From positions 688,141 through 752,140 of the forward strand of contig WBMV01003298.1 of the NCBI GenBank assembly GCA_013396655.1: a stretch of 64,000 bases of DNA, written 5' to 3'. This document shows, piece by piece, positions 27,416-41,557 of this stretch. A program made the position numbers and the translations under genes. Each line of letters begins with the position of its first letter. Position 1 is the first letter of the stretch. The stretch comes from Campylorhamphus procurvoides. Its lineage: Eukaryota > Chordata > Aves > Passeriformes > Dendrocolaptidae. Below the pieces are notes generated by a model that saw only the letters and a list, made by a program, of their open reading frames with translations, was not told the origin of the DNA and made no database searches.

Positions 27416-30400
27416 GTGGATCTGCTTGCTTGAGTAAAGGTTTGTAAAGTTAGACCCTTGGGTTTTACAGGTACCGATCCATTTAATCATTGTAAATGTG
27501 TGTCTGGGGTGCATTAAAATCCTTGTGCCACTAATTTTCTTTCACTATATTTCATTATTAAGAAATCATGTCATGATAGAGCCCCTGCCACAGGCTTGGT
27601 TTTGATCTTGCACCTTTCTTACACTAATGTAAAGCTGCCTTGCTTTCTTTGAGGCAATTTCTAAATTCAAATTAGGGTCAAGCACCTCCCTTAAGAACAC
27701 TTCTTTCCTGTTTTGCAAATAAAAATGAAACCACCAACACTGAAAATCTCTAAATGACTTTGTTTTTGCTCTCTCTGCTTGTGCTTTCCAATGTTTGATA
27801 GGAAAAAATGTCATCTCTGTGTTTGAGTTCTTTACATATGAGCAGTGTTTTGTGGTTGTATTCTGAGGCATTTGCATCTCTGAGTTAAATTCAGTAGGAA
27901 TTCAGTATACAAGAGACCAGGGAATCCTTCCTCTTAACACATTGACCTTCCAAATATGCAACCATATAATCTGAAGAATTGTCAGAGTCAGGAATCCAGG
28001 TATCTGTATGTTTGCTTGCGTTGGTGTCAGCCCCTGTAGAAGGTGTGTATTTGGAGACAGGCAGAAAGCAACGAGAAATGAGTTACTGGTATTTTCAGCA
28101 CAAAATTGGCGAAGTGTATTGCAATGACATAAAAGGTGCAGTTGAAAGGCACAGGTGTTTTTTTGTTTGCTTTTTGCCATTTTCCTCCTGGAGATAATGA
28201 AATGAGGCAGTTTACTTTCCCCACTTTGTTTAGAAACTCTTCAGTTTCCAATACTGTAGAAAAGTGTTTAAATGAAAATAAGGTTTGCCATTCAAAGTAA
28301 GATCAAAAAGCGTTTGAAAAACTATTTTTTTGCTTCTTTTGAAAAGGTCCTGGGTTTTATAGCTTGCTTAAAAAAAAAAAAAGAAAAAGCCTAAATTTCA
28401 GGCTTTGAACAAAGTAAATTAAAAAATTCTATCTCCTAGTGAAATGCTTCAGTACTGTGACATTTTAATAATTTTGAATTGTGAATTCAGCTCACTGTTC
28501 TGCATGTTTAGTCTAATAATTTTTAAAAGTATTTTTGAGTTGGGAACTGTTAATCTTCTCATCTTCTCCCATATAAAATTAAAAACAAATTAAAAAAGCA
28601 AGAATGGAACACTGAGCTGCTTGAAACTTGGAATCAGTACCCTTGGCACACTGCGTACTGGTAGTGCTGAAATTGGGCATCTCCACCAGCAGTCGTGGCT
28701 TTTGTGGCTTTCAGTTTTCAGTGAAATGAAATCAGCACTTTGTCCATCTTTAAAAACAGTGAAATGACTTGTGGAGGAGATTCAGAACAGCAATTTTCCT
28801 GTGATGCTGCTGGGAGAGGCTGGTTCCAGTGAGGAACTCTTACCAGGCAGTTGATGGAATAGCTCAAAAATCTCCGGGCTCTTTCTTTTTTTTTCTGCTA
28901 AGGATAATGCTGTGAAGCTGTTCAAAATTAAAAGTAAAGCTCTCAATAAAGAGATCTTGTTCACAGCATGCAGGAAGCTTTTGTGGTTTTTTTTTTTTTT
29001 TTGAAGAGGCATTGAACAGTTTATATTTTTATTAAAGATTACAGCTGAGCTGTAATCTGCTCAGTGTGTCTGCATACGTGTCCAAGGGGGCAGCGCCGCC
29101 AGGACAAGGGTTTTGCACGGATGGTAAAGGTATTCATAAGGCAGCAGTGTGGGGGGCAGAGCCTACATAAGCTTAAATGAGATCTAAAGTCCAAACTCAT
29201 TATGCTGCTTGCTTTGCGCCCTTCGTTTTGTTTGCATTTTATGAGGGATGGATATCCTTCTTGCTCCTTTGCTTGTTGGAGTTAAAGCAGCCAATATTTC
29301 TGAATAAACGGACTGCCTGGTGATTTGTTACCTTGTTAGGTTATCTTGGGCTCAGTGTTTCCTTAAGTGGACTGACACAGCTCGATGGATGCAGGATGTG
29401 CCAATTAGGATGAAAATGTAGTATAAATAAATAAACTTACTCTTTCTCCCATTGCATCAGGCTGGGTGTTTTCAAGCTGCCTTTTCTTAGGATCAAGAAC
29501 TGATATTTCTTACGAATATCTCAGGCTCTCTATCCCATTTTCCCCTCTTTCTGATCTGGCTCCTCTCCCCAGCCCCTTTGTCTCTGTGATCCCCCACACC
29601 TTGCCTGTCCAGCTGTCTGTTCACCTGTCTCAGAGCCGCTTCATCTCGGAGGCAGAGCATTGTGGCTGGCAGTGCTGCAGTCCTGCCCCCCTCTTCTGTG
29701 TGCTCCCCTGGTCCCTCACCATCACTCAGAGCCCTGCAGTGCTTCAGTATCCTTTTCCAGGCAGGAACTAAATGGGTCACGATGCCACCAGGACTTGAGC
29801 ACCGCCAAGGATTGAGTATTCTGGGACAAGGCTGCAGTTGTGGTGAACCCAAAATGCTGACATTCACTGCAAGGGTGGGAAATATTAACTGTTACTCAGT
29901 TTTATTTAGCCTTTAGGTTTGTTGTTTATGTTCTTAATTCCATAGTAAAAGGGAAAAAAAACAACCCTGAAAGATCCTGATCCTTTGAGGGTAATTGTGT
30001 TTTAAGTTTGAAATGGAGGGAGGGAGAAAGAAGTGGGAGTTATTTGCTTCTAGATGACTCATAAGTTCTACTGGACTTTTTGCTATGGGAATATATATTC
30101 CCATTTTGCATTTCGGTGGGTCGTCTTTGAAAGCCCACGTTTCCTTTCAAATGCTGATTAGCATTCCTCACGTGTTGTACAGAACAGCACAGAAAATGCA
30201 TATAAGGTCTCGCATTCTGCCAGTGTGGTTTTGCCTGTGCTGAGCTACATTTGCAGTCAGTAAAAATTCATGGACATACATTGCCCTTGGTCAGTGTGCA
30301 CTCCTCGTATCGACAAAATAATAGTTGCTCTGCCAGATCAAAAGCAACACATGCCAAGGCCAGAAAACCTAGAGGATTTCAGTATTTTAATATACTATTT

Positions 30401-33400
30401 GCCTGGATATTTATAACTTCTCTATACAGAATTGCTCTGTAGTGAAACATCAAAAGACATTGTTAAGTAGATTTCAGTCACAGAGCTTTTTTTAGGTGAC
30501 TGCATGAACACACTTAAACTACTACTGTAAAATAAAATTAACAGTTACTATGAAGATTGATCAATACATCTGACTCTCTAAACTCCCTTATGTTCTTTGA
30601 GTATAGTCCTAATTTCAGTATAAATAATAGCAAGTCATTTCTGTTTGCTGAGAGTGAACATAACGTTTTTTGATTTTTTTGTATGGTGATATTTATGTGT
30701 ATATTAAAAATCTTATTGATACAGAGGTGGTGAAAGAAGTTGATTTTAAAAACATCAGGGTCTGTAGTCGTTCAGACTGCTAGTTTTATGCTCAGCCCTT
30801 GAAAAAATATTCTTTTTTTTTTAAGGCAATCCTGGTGAAGAGCTGTTTATTGTTGTGTTGAAACATAATTTTGAAGGGCTGTATAACCTCAATGAAGATT
30901 CATCTCCAAATAGCCAAGGAAGGAGCTCTGTGAATGTGAAGACAGAATTCATCATGCACTTGTGTCACAGTGTCACAGGCCCTGTAAAATAGTGTAAGCT
31001 GGCAAAATAAGTAATTTTCTGTTCTGGCATCACCCTTCCCCAGTGCTGGTGAGGCTGTGGGGCTGTCTCATGCAGGTCAGCTCCCCTTCCACGGCTGGTG
31101 GACTTTCCAGTCCAGCTCCCACCTGGCTTCCAGGGGTGATGTGGGGACAGGATAGTGATGGTGAGGTTTAGACTTTTGTGCTGGGACAGGCTACTAGTTG
31201 GGAATGTTTGGACCCTCTGAAAAGTGTGGAGGTTTGAAGCAAGCTGGATGGCCCCACCTGGGAGCAGTGTAGGTGAGCGAGTTTGTGTGTCTGCCCGAGC
31301 ACAGGAGCGAGTGGCACTCCAGATGCTGGGCACAGCTGGACCTGGCTGTGGCCTTCCCAGGCATCCAGAAGTTAATTCATCCAGGAGTTTTTATTTTCTT
31401 TTTTCAAAGTACTTGCTACCAGTGCAGTCCCACCCTTCCCAGTTACTTGTTCCCTGCAGCCAAAGGATACAAATAGCCTGTTCCCGTAGTCCTTTTACAG
31501 GCACACAGACCCGTGAGGGAACTCATGCACGTAGCTGGGTGTGTATAAACATTCACAGCACCCTGGCCACCCAGTCCCCACAAGCCTGATTTAAAATAAT
31601 CTCTCTGCAAATATCTGGATACGTGCCAGCTGTCCAGAGCATGGAAGTGTGTGTGATACTATGAACTGCTGCATTCTTTTTTCTGCAAAATGTCAGGGTA
31701 ATGGAAAAGGGGAGTTGCAAAGGAGAGTTCTTATTTTGCTTTAAGGTGTTTGTACTAAGGATGATGGATCAGCATTCCCCTTATTCCTCAAATGGAGCTG
31801 TGTCAAGCATGAATTCAATAGGGAAAGAGATTCAGAACTAGTAAGCAGGGGCTTGAAAAAGGGGTGATCCGTGAGCGTGACACTACGAGTGATTTGTTGC
31901 AGCATCTCGCAGAATTCCCAGCTAATTGTATGCAACTTTCTCATTTTGAATTTAAAGCAGTAGGGTTTCTAAGGCTTCACATTTATGTGCTAGACATAAG
32001 CAGTGATTCCTCCTATACACACATTTTCAAGCAGGAGGGTTGGGACTAGTTGTCAGCTGTTGTAGGGTTTCACCTGCTGTAATCAGTGAGGTGACCTGCC
32101 AGGCTGTGCAGGACAGCAGCCTGCCTTCCCTACCCCTGCACTGGTTTTCCAAGGGAATTGTGATTTTGGCTTTGGCTATCTGAAGATTTACATCGAAAGG
32201 AGTTACTGCAAGGGCTTCTGAAGCAAATCAAATGGTGTATTTTGGGAAACCACAGATCTTTCAAATATTAATGCTGTGGGAGATCCAGAAGGAAGATAAG
32301 TGATCCAAGTGCTAGAAATTTGGGAATACCATAGAAGTGAACAGCGAGGAATACTCTTGAATGGGCAAATTTCAGCGTTGAGCATGAGATTTCTCTGAGT
32401 CCCGAAGATGTCATGTGTTGACCACTCCAGGTTTCTTCTATTGCATGTTTAATTATGTGTGTAAGCTAATGTGTCTGAGAAAGGAGATTCTCCAAGCTGG
32501 CAGATGCAAGTAGGAGTTTCTTCTTAACAGCTCTGTGTTCTTGCAGAGGCTTTAACTAATGGTCTGTAATAAATGTGTAGTTGTAAGCATACGTGCTCCC
32601 GTCTTAAAAACAAAACCGGGAAAACTATTGTTGAGAAGGATTAAATTATTATTTTAAGGTAACTGCAGCTTTCCACAAAGAAATAATAATTAAAATAACA
32701 ACTGCCTACTTTCTGGCAGAGCTGTCTGCACCACCCATTTCCATGAATTTGTATTCAAGGTGGGGGATACAAGTCTTGGTTGGAAGGAAAAAAAAAAAAA
32801 AGTGCTTTCTAAAGCTCCTTAGTAAATAACCAGCTTCAGGGTTCAACGAACAGCTTAGACAAGTTGCATGTCAGATAGAGCCAAGAAGTAATTGCAGCAT
32901 TTAAATAAAAGTTTGATCACATTTTTCAAAAGATCTCATGGTTTACTATGGAAAATGGAGGTTAGTTACACATCCTCCTAGGAAAAAAGACATTTAATTT
33001 CAGGACTGGATAGCATTGGTCATATTTAAATTATATAAATTTACTTCAAGGAGACATCAAATTCTGGTCTCAGGGATCTTGGTACAGACGAATAGTTACC
33101 AAACTGACAGAGACAAAGATGTGATCCTGCAGCTTTTATTTGCTCTGGACTATTTAACTGTGTGTTCCCTTTCTCTGGCAGCACACTGACATTTCCCATT
33201 CCTGGAGCTTGTTAACTAACCTGAGCACTTCCCTTAAACCATTGGCATGAAAATATTTTCGTGTGGAAAGAGATTTTGCCCAAGAATGTTTGTGGCTACT
33301 GGATGTTTAGATGGGCTTCTAAATTCTCTAGTTGTTTTTGCAGCTGACTAAATTAATTGGAAAGCAGCCAGAAAGACAGCAGAGTCTGGTCTGTAGTTCA

Positions 33401-36400
33401 GCAACAATAAAAGGCTTCGGAGAACTTTATCAAAGCTTCCATTAACCCCCTGCTGCTGTCCTCAAACAGGATTTTTTTGAGAGAGTGGAAACACAAAAGC
33501 TAGGCTGCACAACTGCCCCTGTGTGTCCATTCAAAGTTTTTAAATCAGCACAGTTACTAATTAAAATGCCATGCAGAGTAGCACAAATAAACATTGCTAG
33601 TCCCCAAAGCCCAGAGTTTCTGCACTGGCTCACAGTCTGGAGGGCAGGATGCTGAACTGACCCTAAAGGGTGGGCAAAACAGCCCCCTTTGGTTCAGATA
33701 TTCTGTCCTTGCGAAATGTGTGTCAAGTCCATCCATATGCATGAAATCATACTCCCAGAATGGCATCCCAAGGCAGCCCATTATATTTTATTTATGTGTT
33801 GCATAGCGTTGCGTTAAACCATGAGGACTAAATAGAGCTGTGGCATGCCTGCTGGATCTCTATAATCATGTTTGCCACATTTTGGTGGACATCAAAATGC
33901 TGAGCACACGAGTGAATAGTGCCTCTTTCATTGAGAAATGTCACTTCAGATTTAGCCCCACGTGTGAACTGGTGTGCAGGGAGTGCTTTATTTTTATGGC
34001 AGGGGTCCAGTGGGCTTCCTCTCCCAAACAAAGCGGGCAAATGCGTAGCCTCTCTCTGCATCTACTTGAAGGATTTCATGGCGTCTCCTTAGATTAAGAT
34101 AATCTGCCTTCATTACTAAATTCAAGAATCAGAGCCCCAGAACTCTGAGTGCACTCAGAATGGATTCAGGGTCTCTGAAAATTGTGGTTTGTAAACTGGT
34201 AGTAACAGAAGTTGGTCGTGGTTTTGCATTTATATTTTTTAATACAGTCGAGAGAGATTAAGAAGCTCAAGTATTTGTATTTTATTCCTTTGGTCAGTTG
34301 TATTTCAAACCATCCCCTATGGAGAAGTCCTACTGTTAATTTAAAAGAAAATGATAACTTTTCTCTCAGCCTTCTGAACTGTTCCTGCAGAATTTATTAG
34401 GACTTTTATCCCTGCTATCGAATTCTATCACTTAGTCCTAAAAAGACAATTGACTGCTTCTCATTTTTTATTAAATTCTTCTACTACTCCATAAAATATC
34501 TTTGGTTTTGTCTGTGTTAAAATCCATTGAAAGTATCCATGGATTATTACCGATTGAAAAACCCTCAAACTGTAATGTGCTTTGGATATAAATGTCCTTC
34601 AGCTTCATAGATTACCAAAGGCTAAAAGGAAAGCACTGAAATTTTTAATTAGCTTTTTATTATTTTTAATTTTTTATGTGCCATTAAGTGGTCTCGTCAA
34701 AAAATAATAGAACAAGGCAGTTTTGGCTAAGCAAAATAGGAAGGTATAGTGGGCTGGTGGAGGTGTCTCATACATGAATTGGGTTTTGTGTGGTGTCCAT
34801 TTATTTTAGCAAACAAATAAAGGCATGATCTGGAGACAACCCGCTACAGCGGCTCCCTGGGAAGATTGCGCTTGTCTCAGTAACATACTGTGTTCTTTAA
34901 ATCTGTCCTCTGAATCAGCCCCGATTTATCTTTCTAGCATAAAAGGGAATGCAGATGGAGTAGCTGCAGCCTCCCTTATAGTTTATCAGGATACTGTGCA
35001 TGCACATAAATAAGACAGAAAGTGATTGGAATATATAAGTGGCTGAGTGTTAAATCCAGTGTTTTTCAAGCTCCCTGGGCGCTCTGGGACAGGGTGGCCA
35101 AGGGGAGTCGTGGAGATGCTGTGGAGATTTTTGGGCTCCCTGTCGTACCTCAGACACGATGGGCAGACCCAGCAGTGCCTTCCAAGAGCCTCTTGGCCAA
35201 CTTGCTCTCACTGCTGCCTATGCTGAGGGTTAGAACTGCAATTATGGAAGCACAGGGGAAAACTGGCCCAAGGAAGATGGACTGGGCTCACAGGGAGACT
35301 TCTTAGGACTGCCTGCACACGTGACATTTTGTTTTAACCAGAGAGTATTTGTATTTGTTACACTGACAAGCTGCAGACCTTACAGGTTAGAAGGGCTCTG
35401 TAGCACAGGAGTTCCTTAGCTTATTTTTGGAAGGTACCAGCTTCATTTGGATCAAATGAGAAGATAATAAAATTTTTGGACCTTGATGGCTAAATCGACC
35501 AAAAAAACCAACAAACCTTACAAAGAGGAGAGACATAACACTGAAAAATGCTTTGCATGCTGCTGGAAGAATAAATGATTTTTGAATTGCAGGTTTTGAA
35601 GGAAGACTGTATTTTGCCTTGCAGTCCCCATCCTGTGCAGGTCTCAGTTTCATCCTGCCAGTGCCCTGAGGAGCCCTGGCCTCGGTGGGGAGGAGAGACC
35701 TGCTGCAGAGAGCATCCCCTCAGGGGCTGCTGTGGGCTCAGTGCCATCCTACCTGCTCCAATCCACGACTGGAAATGAAGGTCCAAACTCGGAATACAGA
35801 CCAGTCTGTGTGATTGCTGAGCTAATTTGGGATTGTTGTTTTCACAGGCTTTTATTTGCCCAGAGTCAGTACTCCTCCAGGTCATAAACATGGCTGGTTT
35901 CTTTGTACAGCTCCAAATCCTTATAACCTCACAAGGTTGATTTTAAAAAAAAATATTATTTTTTTATTTTATTTTTAGGATTCAGATTTTTCAGACTTTG
36001 TAATGGCGCTTGCGTTGCACAGGAAATTTTACCAATTATCCTTCTGAGTGTTTTCCACTGAGGCAGCCACCCTTTAATATTTAATTGCTGATTCCATTTG
36101 GGGTTTTTCTAATTGACACAATTTTAAAATGAATAATGCACTGGTTTTCAGTATGCAGCATAAAACCAAAATAATGAAACCCCTTTATAAGTTTAATTAT
36201 GTGCCACCTATGATGTAATTGGTTGCTGACATCATGAACTAAGATTTTAATTTTAAGGTTTATGTGTTTCAGAAAGCTTAAGATTCTTCCCCAGTTTGTA
36301 CCTCATCACTTTTTTCCTGAACAGCAAACATCAGGTAATGTTGCTTTTTGCAGCAACACTCTGTGCAGAGTTTTCTCTCTCTCATTGGGTCTATTAATGA

Positions 36401-39400
36401 CTTTTAATTTCCTGAAGAAACCTGCCCGTTGTGGGTGAAGGAGAGGGGGTTTAATTCCGTTCCAGTGAAAGGACCTGGTCGGAGAGCTCCAAGTGTGAGT
36501 TAGGTGTGCTGCAGTCTGATTCTCTGTGGAACTTTCCAAAACCACAGAGTAATTTTTTTTCCCCTGGAGAAGATAAACCTTGACTGGGGAGTATGGCAGG
36601 GTGTCTTGCAGCATCCTGGAAGAATGAGGATCTCCAAGTGCTGTCAGGCCAGTGTCCTTACAAAGTGCTACTAATGTGAGCCCAGAAAGCCCAAACCTTG
36701 ATTCAATCTCAAGTTTCTCAACAGTCCAGAGGCAGAGATCGTATCATGTCAAATCCATCTAACCTTTGTACAGAAGGTACTTTACCGGAGTTCCAGCTGA
36801 ATGCTCTGAATTTCAACTATAATTAAAATTTATAGGTGGTTCAGCTGAAATGTAAATACCTAAATGCAAACCTTCTGCACCAGCCTCTTCTGTGTGATAG
36901 AGCTTAAAGTAAACACAGCTGAAGTTGCTTAACTTTGGTGACTTTGAAACAATTTATTCTCTCAAGTGTTAGGATGGGAATTGTGATTTTCTATTGTCAA
37001 GTGAGTACTGGTTTTTGATTCTGTTGGGTGCTGCAGGCTCAGGAGGGCATGTCTGAGACCCAGCCTACAGTTGCTGTTGGAGCTGTGGATCACAGTTGAA
37101 TTAAAAAGTTTATAATTTCATTGCCTTTTCTTTCCCCAAGATTCTTACAATTTCTGACTTTAGATGATTGATCTGCGAAACCCAAATGGCAAAGTCTAAG
37201 TCTCTGCTATTACAGAAGCACTTCAGAAACCAGGATGAGACAATGTGGCCAAATCTATTTATTAAAATAGTGAAAGCTGCTTTAGCAAAATGAGTCATAC
37301 ATTTTATTTATTTATTTTGTTTATAAGACACTTCAGTATTTCCAAAGCATCTAAATGGCAAATAGGGCAGAGGCTTTTATTTGTCTGGATTTCAAAAAGG
37401 CTTTTAAGCAGTTTACAAAATCTAATGTTTTTAATGCTGAAAGTAAGTGACAAAGACATTATTTAGCACGTATATTTATCATCTAGACATACATGTTTCA
37501 AGTAAATAAAAATTGCAAGAACCAAGGAGAAGAGAATTAGGAGATGTGTTGCCTTGGGTGCCAAATTACACATTTGCCTCATAGTGGGTTGACCTTTATC
37601 CCATAACTGCTGACCACATACTCAAGTGACTTGGTGGTAAGTACAAGAAAGGACCAGGGAGCAGAAATGAGACTTTCTGTTAACAGATACAGATGTGGGG
37701 CATCAGGTGAGAGCTGTCCTTTGCCCTGTGAGGCAGAGGGTTGTCCCTTTGATATATTACAACAGTTTTAGGGATTGTTGAAACACTGTTGTAAGTGGTT
37801 TGAAAGCTGCGTACAATTGGTTTGCAGAGCACAGATACAGTGAATTATTTTTTTGGTTCTGTACAGTTTAAGAACAGCTATACCCCTCTTGTCTGTTGAC
37901 TCATGATGTGTACAGAGACATGTCTTAACTGCTCTGACTGTGGGCAAGAAGTTGGCAAAGTGGAAGGAGGAGTAGCTGGAGAGTTATTTAACTTGAGGAA
38001 GGGCTTAGAAAATGGGACAGAGGGGTCTCCTTTAGGGGCCTCTGATGTGTCTTTAGGGGTAGCTTTGATTTCGTGGTGGAAGGGGCTTGGGGGGTAGTGG
38101 AGTTTGTTTAGAAAAGGCAGCTCAGCAGGTCGTCCTCCTGTGCAACAATGGAAGGGTAAAGGACAGGCTATTTCTTGGGAGGAATTAGCTCTGGTGGCTA
38201 CCTCTGGCTTCCTGGGAGGAACAGCAGGGTGTGCAGGTGAGGTAGAGTTGCCCTGAGGGGATGGTGCTAAGTGGGTCATATTGCTCCAGACTACTTATTT
38301 TGAACTGTTGGGGAATGCCCCATTTGCAACGTTATTATCTGCTTTAATAACTAGAGGTTATGGTCTCTAATTCCCCATTTGGGCTCCCCCAGAGCCACTG
38401 TCCCCTGGGGAGCTGTACATTGTGGCACAGCATCAGTGGTTTCTGGCGGTCTCTGCCTGCTGGACCAGTGTCTGGGAGGGAAGAGCATGATTATAGCATG
38501 TGCTTGCCGCTAGTGTTCTACCCGAATTCAGGTCCTGGGTTCCTACCTCTAAGCGTGACTGCCCCAGCTCATGGCAGTTTCTGTTTGTCTGGGCTGCTTG
38601 GCCCACTTTTTCTGCTTCTCTCAATCCAGTATAATGCAGTGGAGCATCAGCGTTGGCTTCTTTAGGCTACAAAATTTATTGTTGTTTATATTGGGTCAGA
38701 TTCCAACCTCAACGAGAGGGAAGAGTAACTGCAACATGACCTGCTTTGTGACCAGCGGCTCCAAACCTGCTTGGGTCAGGCAGCTGCTGACTAATTCCCC
38801 ATCTTAACAAATTACTTAGAGCTCTAGAGTTTCTAGAGCAACTCTCAGCACTAAGTATATTCACCCCTCTGCATTAATCATTCTACTTTAAGCATTTAGA
38901 AACGTTTTGGTGCTGCATTTTTTAAGTGGTTGTAATGTTCAGACATATTTTTATAAATTGCCTTTCAACTGAAAGGCTTGTTTTCCTGTTTGTTTTAAAC
39001 TGGCATTCATACATACAGGAAATACACGGTATTCTGCCATGTTTCTGTTGGCAACTATTAAGTTATCCTTGTCAGAACATGCCAACAGGATTTCTTAGCA
39101 AGCTAGCAGAAAGAAAACAAGCAATTTTCAGACTAAACAGACTCCATGCTTGAGTTGTAATGCAGATCTCTTGCTAAATGCTGTGTAGATTCTATAATAT
39201 TTTGGTTTAAGGCAATCTTTGGGATTATAGGTTGCAGATTTAGATCTTTGGAGTTACTCCAGACCTGCATTGCATGACCTGACATCGTTGTTTGGCCATC
39301 AAAACTGGAGGGCCAGTACCTGGAAATAATGTATTGCTGTCAAGAGCTGACCCTCTTAAATAGCCAGAACAAACCATCCTCCTGAGCATGCAAAAGCTTC

Positions 39401-40934
39401 GTCATCCCTTCGTTTCTGATGTAAACCACAGGGAACTGTGGTCACATCTCAGTTCCTACAATAGTTTTGATCACAATTAGAGCAGTTCTGGTATGCTGAA
39501 GTAGTCTGTGCTAAAACTGACACAGAACTGGATGTGCAGCCCAGAAAATACACAGGCTCTTTGTGGATCCTCGGCAGCCACTGCATGTCGCCAAGAAAAG
39601 AAGCTGGATTGGGGTGGTAAAAATACAGCTCTCTAATAATCCTCAACTACTACTATTTGTTGCTGCTGCTAAGAGCCTGGGTTTTCCTTCAAGCTTTTCA
39701 TTTGAGGCAAGTCAGAGCCAGCTTTTGTGGTTTGGCAAGATTTGCAGCACAGGTTCTTTCGGGAGAGGCAAGAAATGAAAACTTTAAAACAGAGGAAACA
39801 TTTTAAACATAATAATACTGTGTTAACAGTCTTCAAAATCTCATTTTCTAGCCCCTTTCTTTATGAACACATCATTGCAAACATAACTGGTGTGAGCTGG
39901 TCCGTAGGTCTGAGAGCTTGTCTCTTGTTTTTCCTCAGAGGTCTTTGTGACTGGGTTGCAGAGCCTGGAAGGAAAGGGAAGATCCCTTGTGCCTGTCATT
40001 GTGGATGAATGCGTCCTGCGAGAGTATCCTGTGGCCAAGCTGGTGCTTTTCCTGAGCAGTATAATTTCTAGTAACAAGGAGGGAAGGTTTAGTTAAGCAG
40101 CCTTACAGCTGGTTGAAGGGATTGAGAGAAGGAGGCCAAGCTCAGCTGTCAGGCTGCTTCTTGTTGTGTTGGCCAGGATATTCACGTGTGGGTGGATAAC
40201 CTTGGGCGCTTTACTCCAGTGGCGTAGATTTAAAGTCTTTGCTTTAAATGCTAAAGCTTGAAAACGCTGGCCTGAATCTTGGCGTGTCTCAGTTTCCAAG
40301 CTGGGAGGTGTTCCTTGCCAGTCGTCATTCCTGGGGGAGGGAGAGGCAGACGGTGGGAAGACAGAGGACTTGGGAATGTCTTGGGAGGTTTCCAGTGGCT
40401 GAGTTGAGCAATCAGACCTCTAGATCCTTGTCCAAGTCCTAACCTGGCCCAATCATCACTAGTACAAATGTTTGCTCCTCTTGTACAGAGGGAATGATGA
40501 AAAAAGAACCACAAACCCAAAATATGCATGTGGTTAGTTTTTAAAGTGCAGACTCTGGCAGGTCCCTTGGAGAAAGGCGTAGCTGTCATACTGACAGTGA
40601 GGAACAGGAATGCTAAACTCCAGCTCGGTTCTTCAGACGTGCACAGACATCTAATCTGTGTGTGCACATTGGTTCACATGTGCAGAAGGCTTTCATTTGC
40701 TTATCCTGGTGTACATGCATGGCTTATACATATGCTTTGCATATGTTTGGAAGTGTGGTCTTGCTAAAGTGCATTCTCCTTTGTTTGCAAAGCCATTGGC
40801 CAGGAGTCCTTGGAGCACAGGGCTGGTTACTCAGAAACTGGAGCGTTTCTGCCTGGACAGGAGAGAGGAAGGGGTGAAAGGCCCAAGGGACAGTGGGAAG
40901 CAGAACTGAACACCAAGATTTTTGAAAATCCTTC

Positions 40935-41557
40935 CCTGCAGAGAAGGACCTGGGAGTCTTGGTGGATGATGAGTTGACTGTGAGCCAGCAGTGTGCCCTT
41001 GCTGCTGGGAGGGCCAGTGCTATCCTGGCTTACATTGGGAAGAGTGTGGCCAGCAGGTCGAAGGAGGTTATCCTGCCCCTCTACTTGGTCCTAATGAGAC
41101 CACAACTGGAGTGCTGTGTCCATCTCTGGGCTCCTCGGTACAAGAAAGAAAAAGAGCTATTGGAGAGGGTCCTGCAGAGGCCACAAAGATGATGAGGGGT
41201 CTGGAGCACCTCTCTTATGAGGAGAGACTGTGGGGAACCTGTCCTGTTTGATCTAGAGGAGAGAAGACTGAAAGGAACTCTTACCAGAAATACCTCACAG
41301 GGGTGTCAAGAGGGTGGTGCTCAGTGACAGGATGAGAAACAGTGGCCATAAACTAAAACAAAGAAGTTTTGCCTAAGCACGAGGAAGAACTTTACACTGA
41401 GGGAAGCAGAGCACTGGAACAACTGCCCAAGGAGGTCATGGAGTCTCCCTCTCCGGCGACATTCAAAACCCACTTGGACATGTTCCCTTGGCAGGGACTT
41501 GGACTAGAGGATCTCCAGAGGTCCCTTCCAACCCTAATGATGATGTGATTCTGTGAA
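40935..41557 (+). mobile_element. CR1 LINE, 5'-truncated copy with 3' end
   Basis: This is the 3' portion of a chicken-repeat-1 non-LTR retrotransposon in sense to EPHA4. From about 40941 the translation reads KDLGVLVDDELTVSQQCALA and continues through SVASRSKEVILPLY and WAPRYKKEKELLERV, the C-terminal part of CR1 ORF2 after the reverse transcriptase. A one-base frameshift near 41178 is followed in another frame by a RGLEHLSYEERL block, and several small deletions come later. The 3' end has the CR1 hallmark gatctccagaggtcccttccaaccc and one attctgtga unit instead of poly-A. It is dead and 5'-truncated. The start is approximate, and no clear target-site duplication was seen. This tail type points to a bird genome. 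Confidence 0.93.

Noticed and set aside
40959..41251. Open frames of 77-86 codons that look protein-like
   Set aside because: They are the C-terminal part of CR1 ORF2, split by a frameshift, not a host gene.
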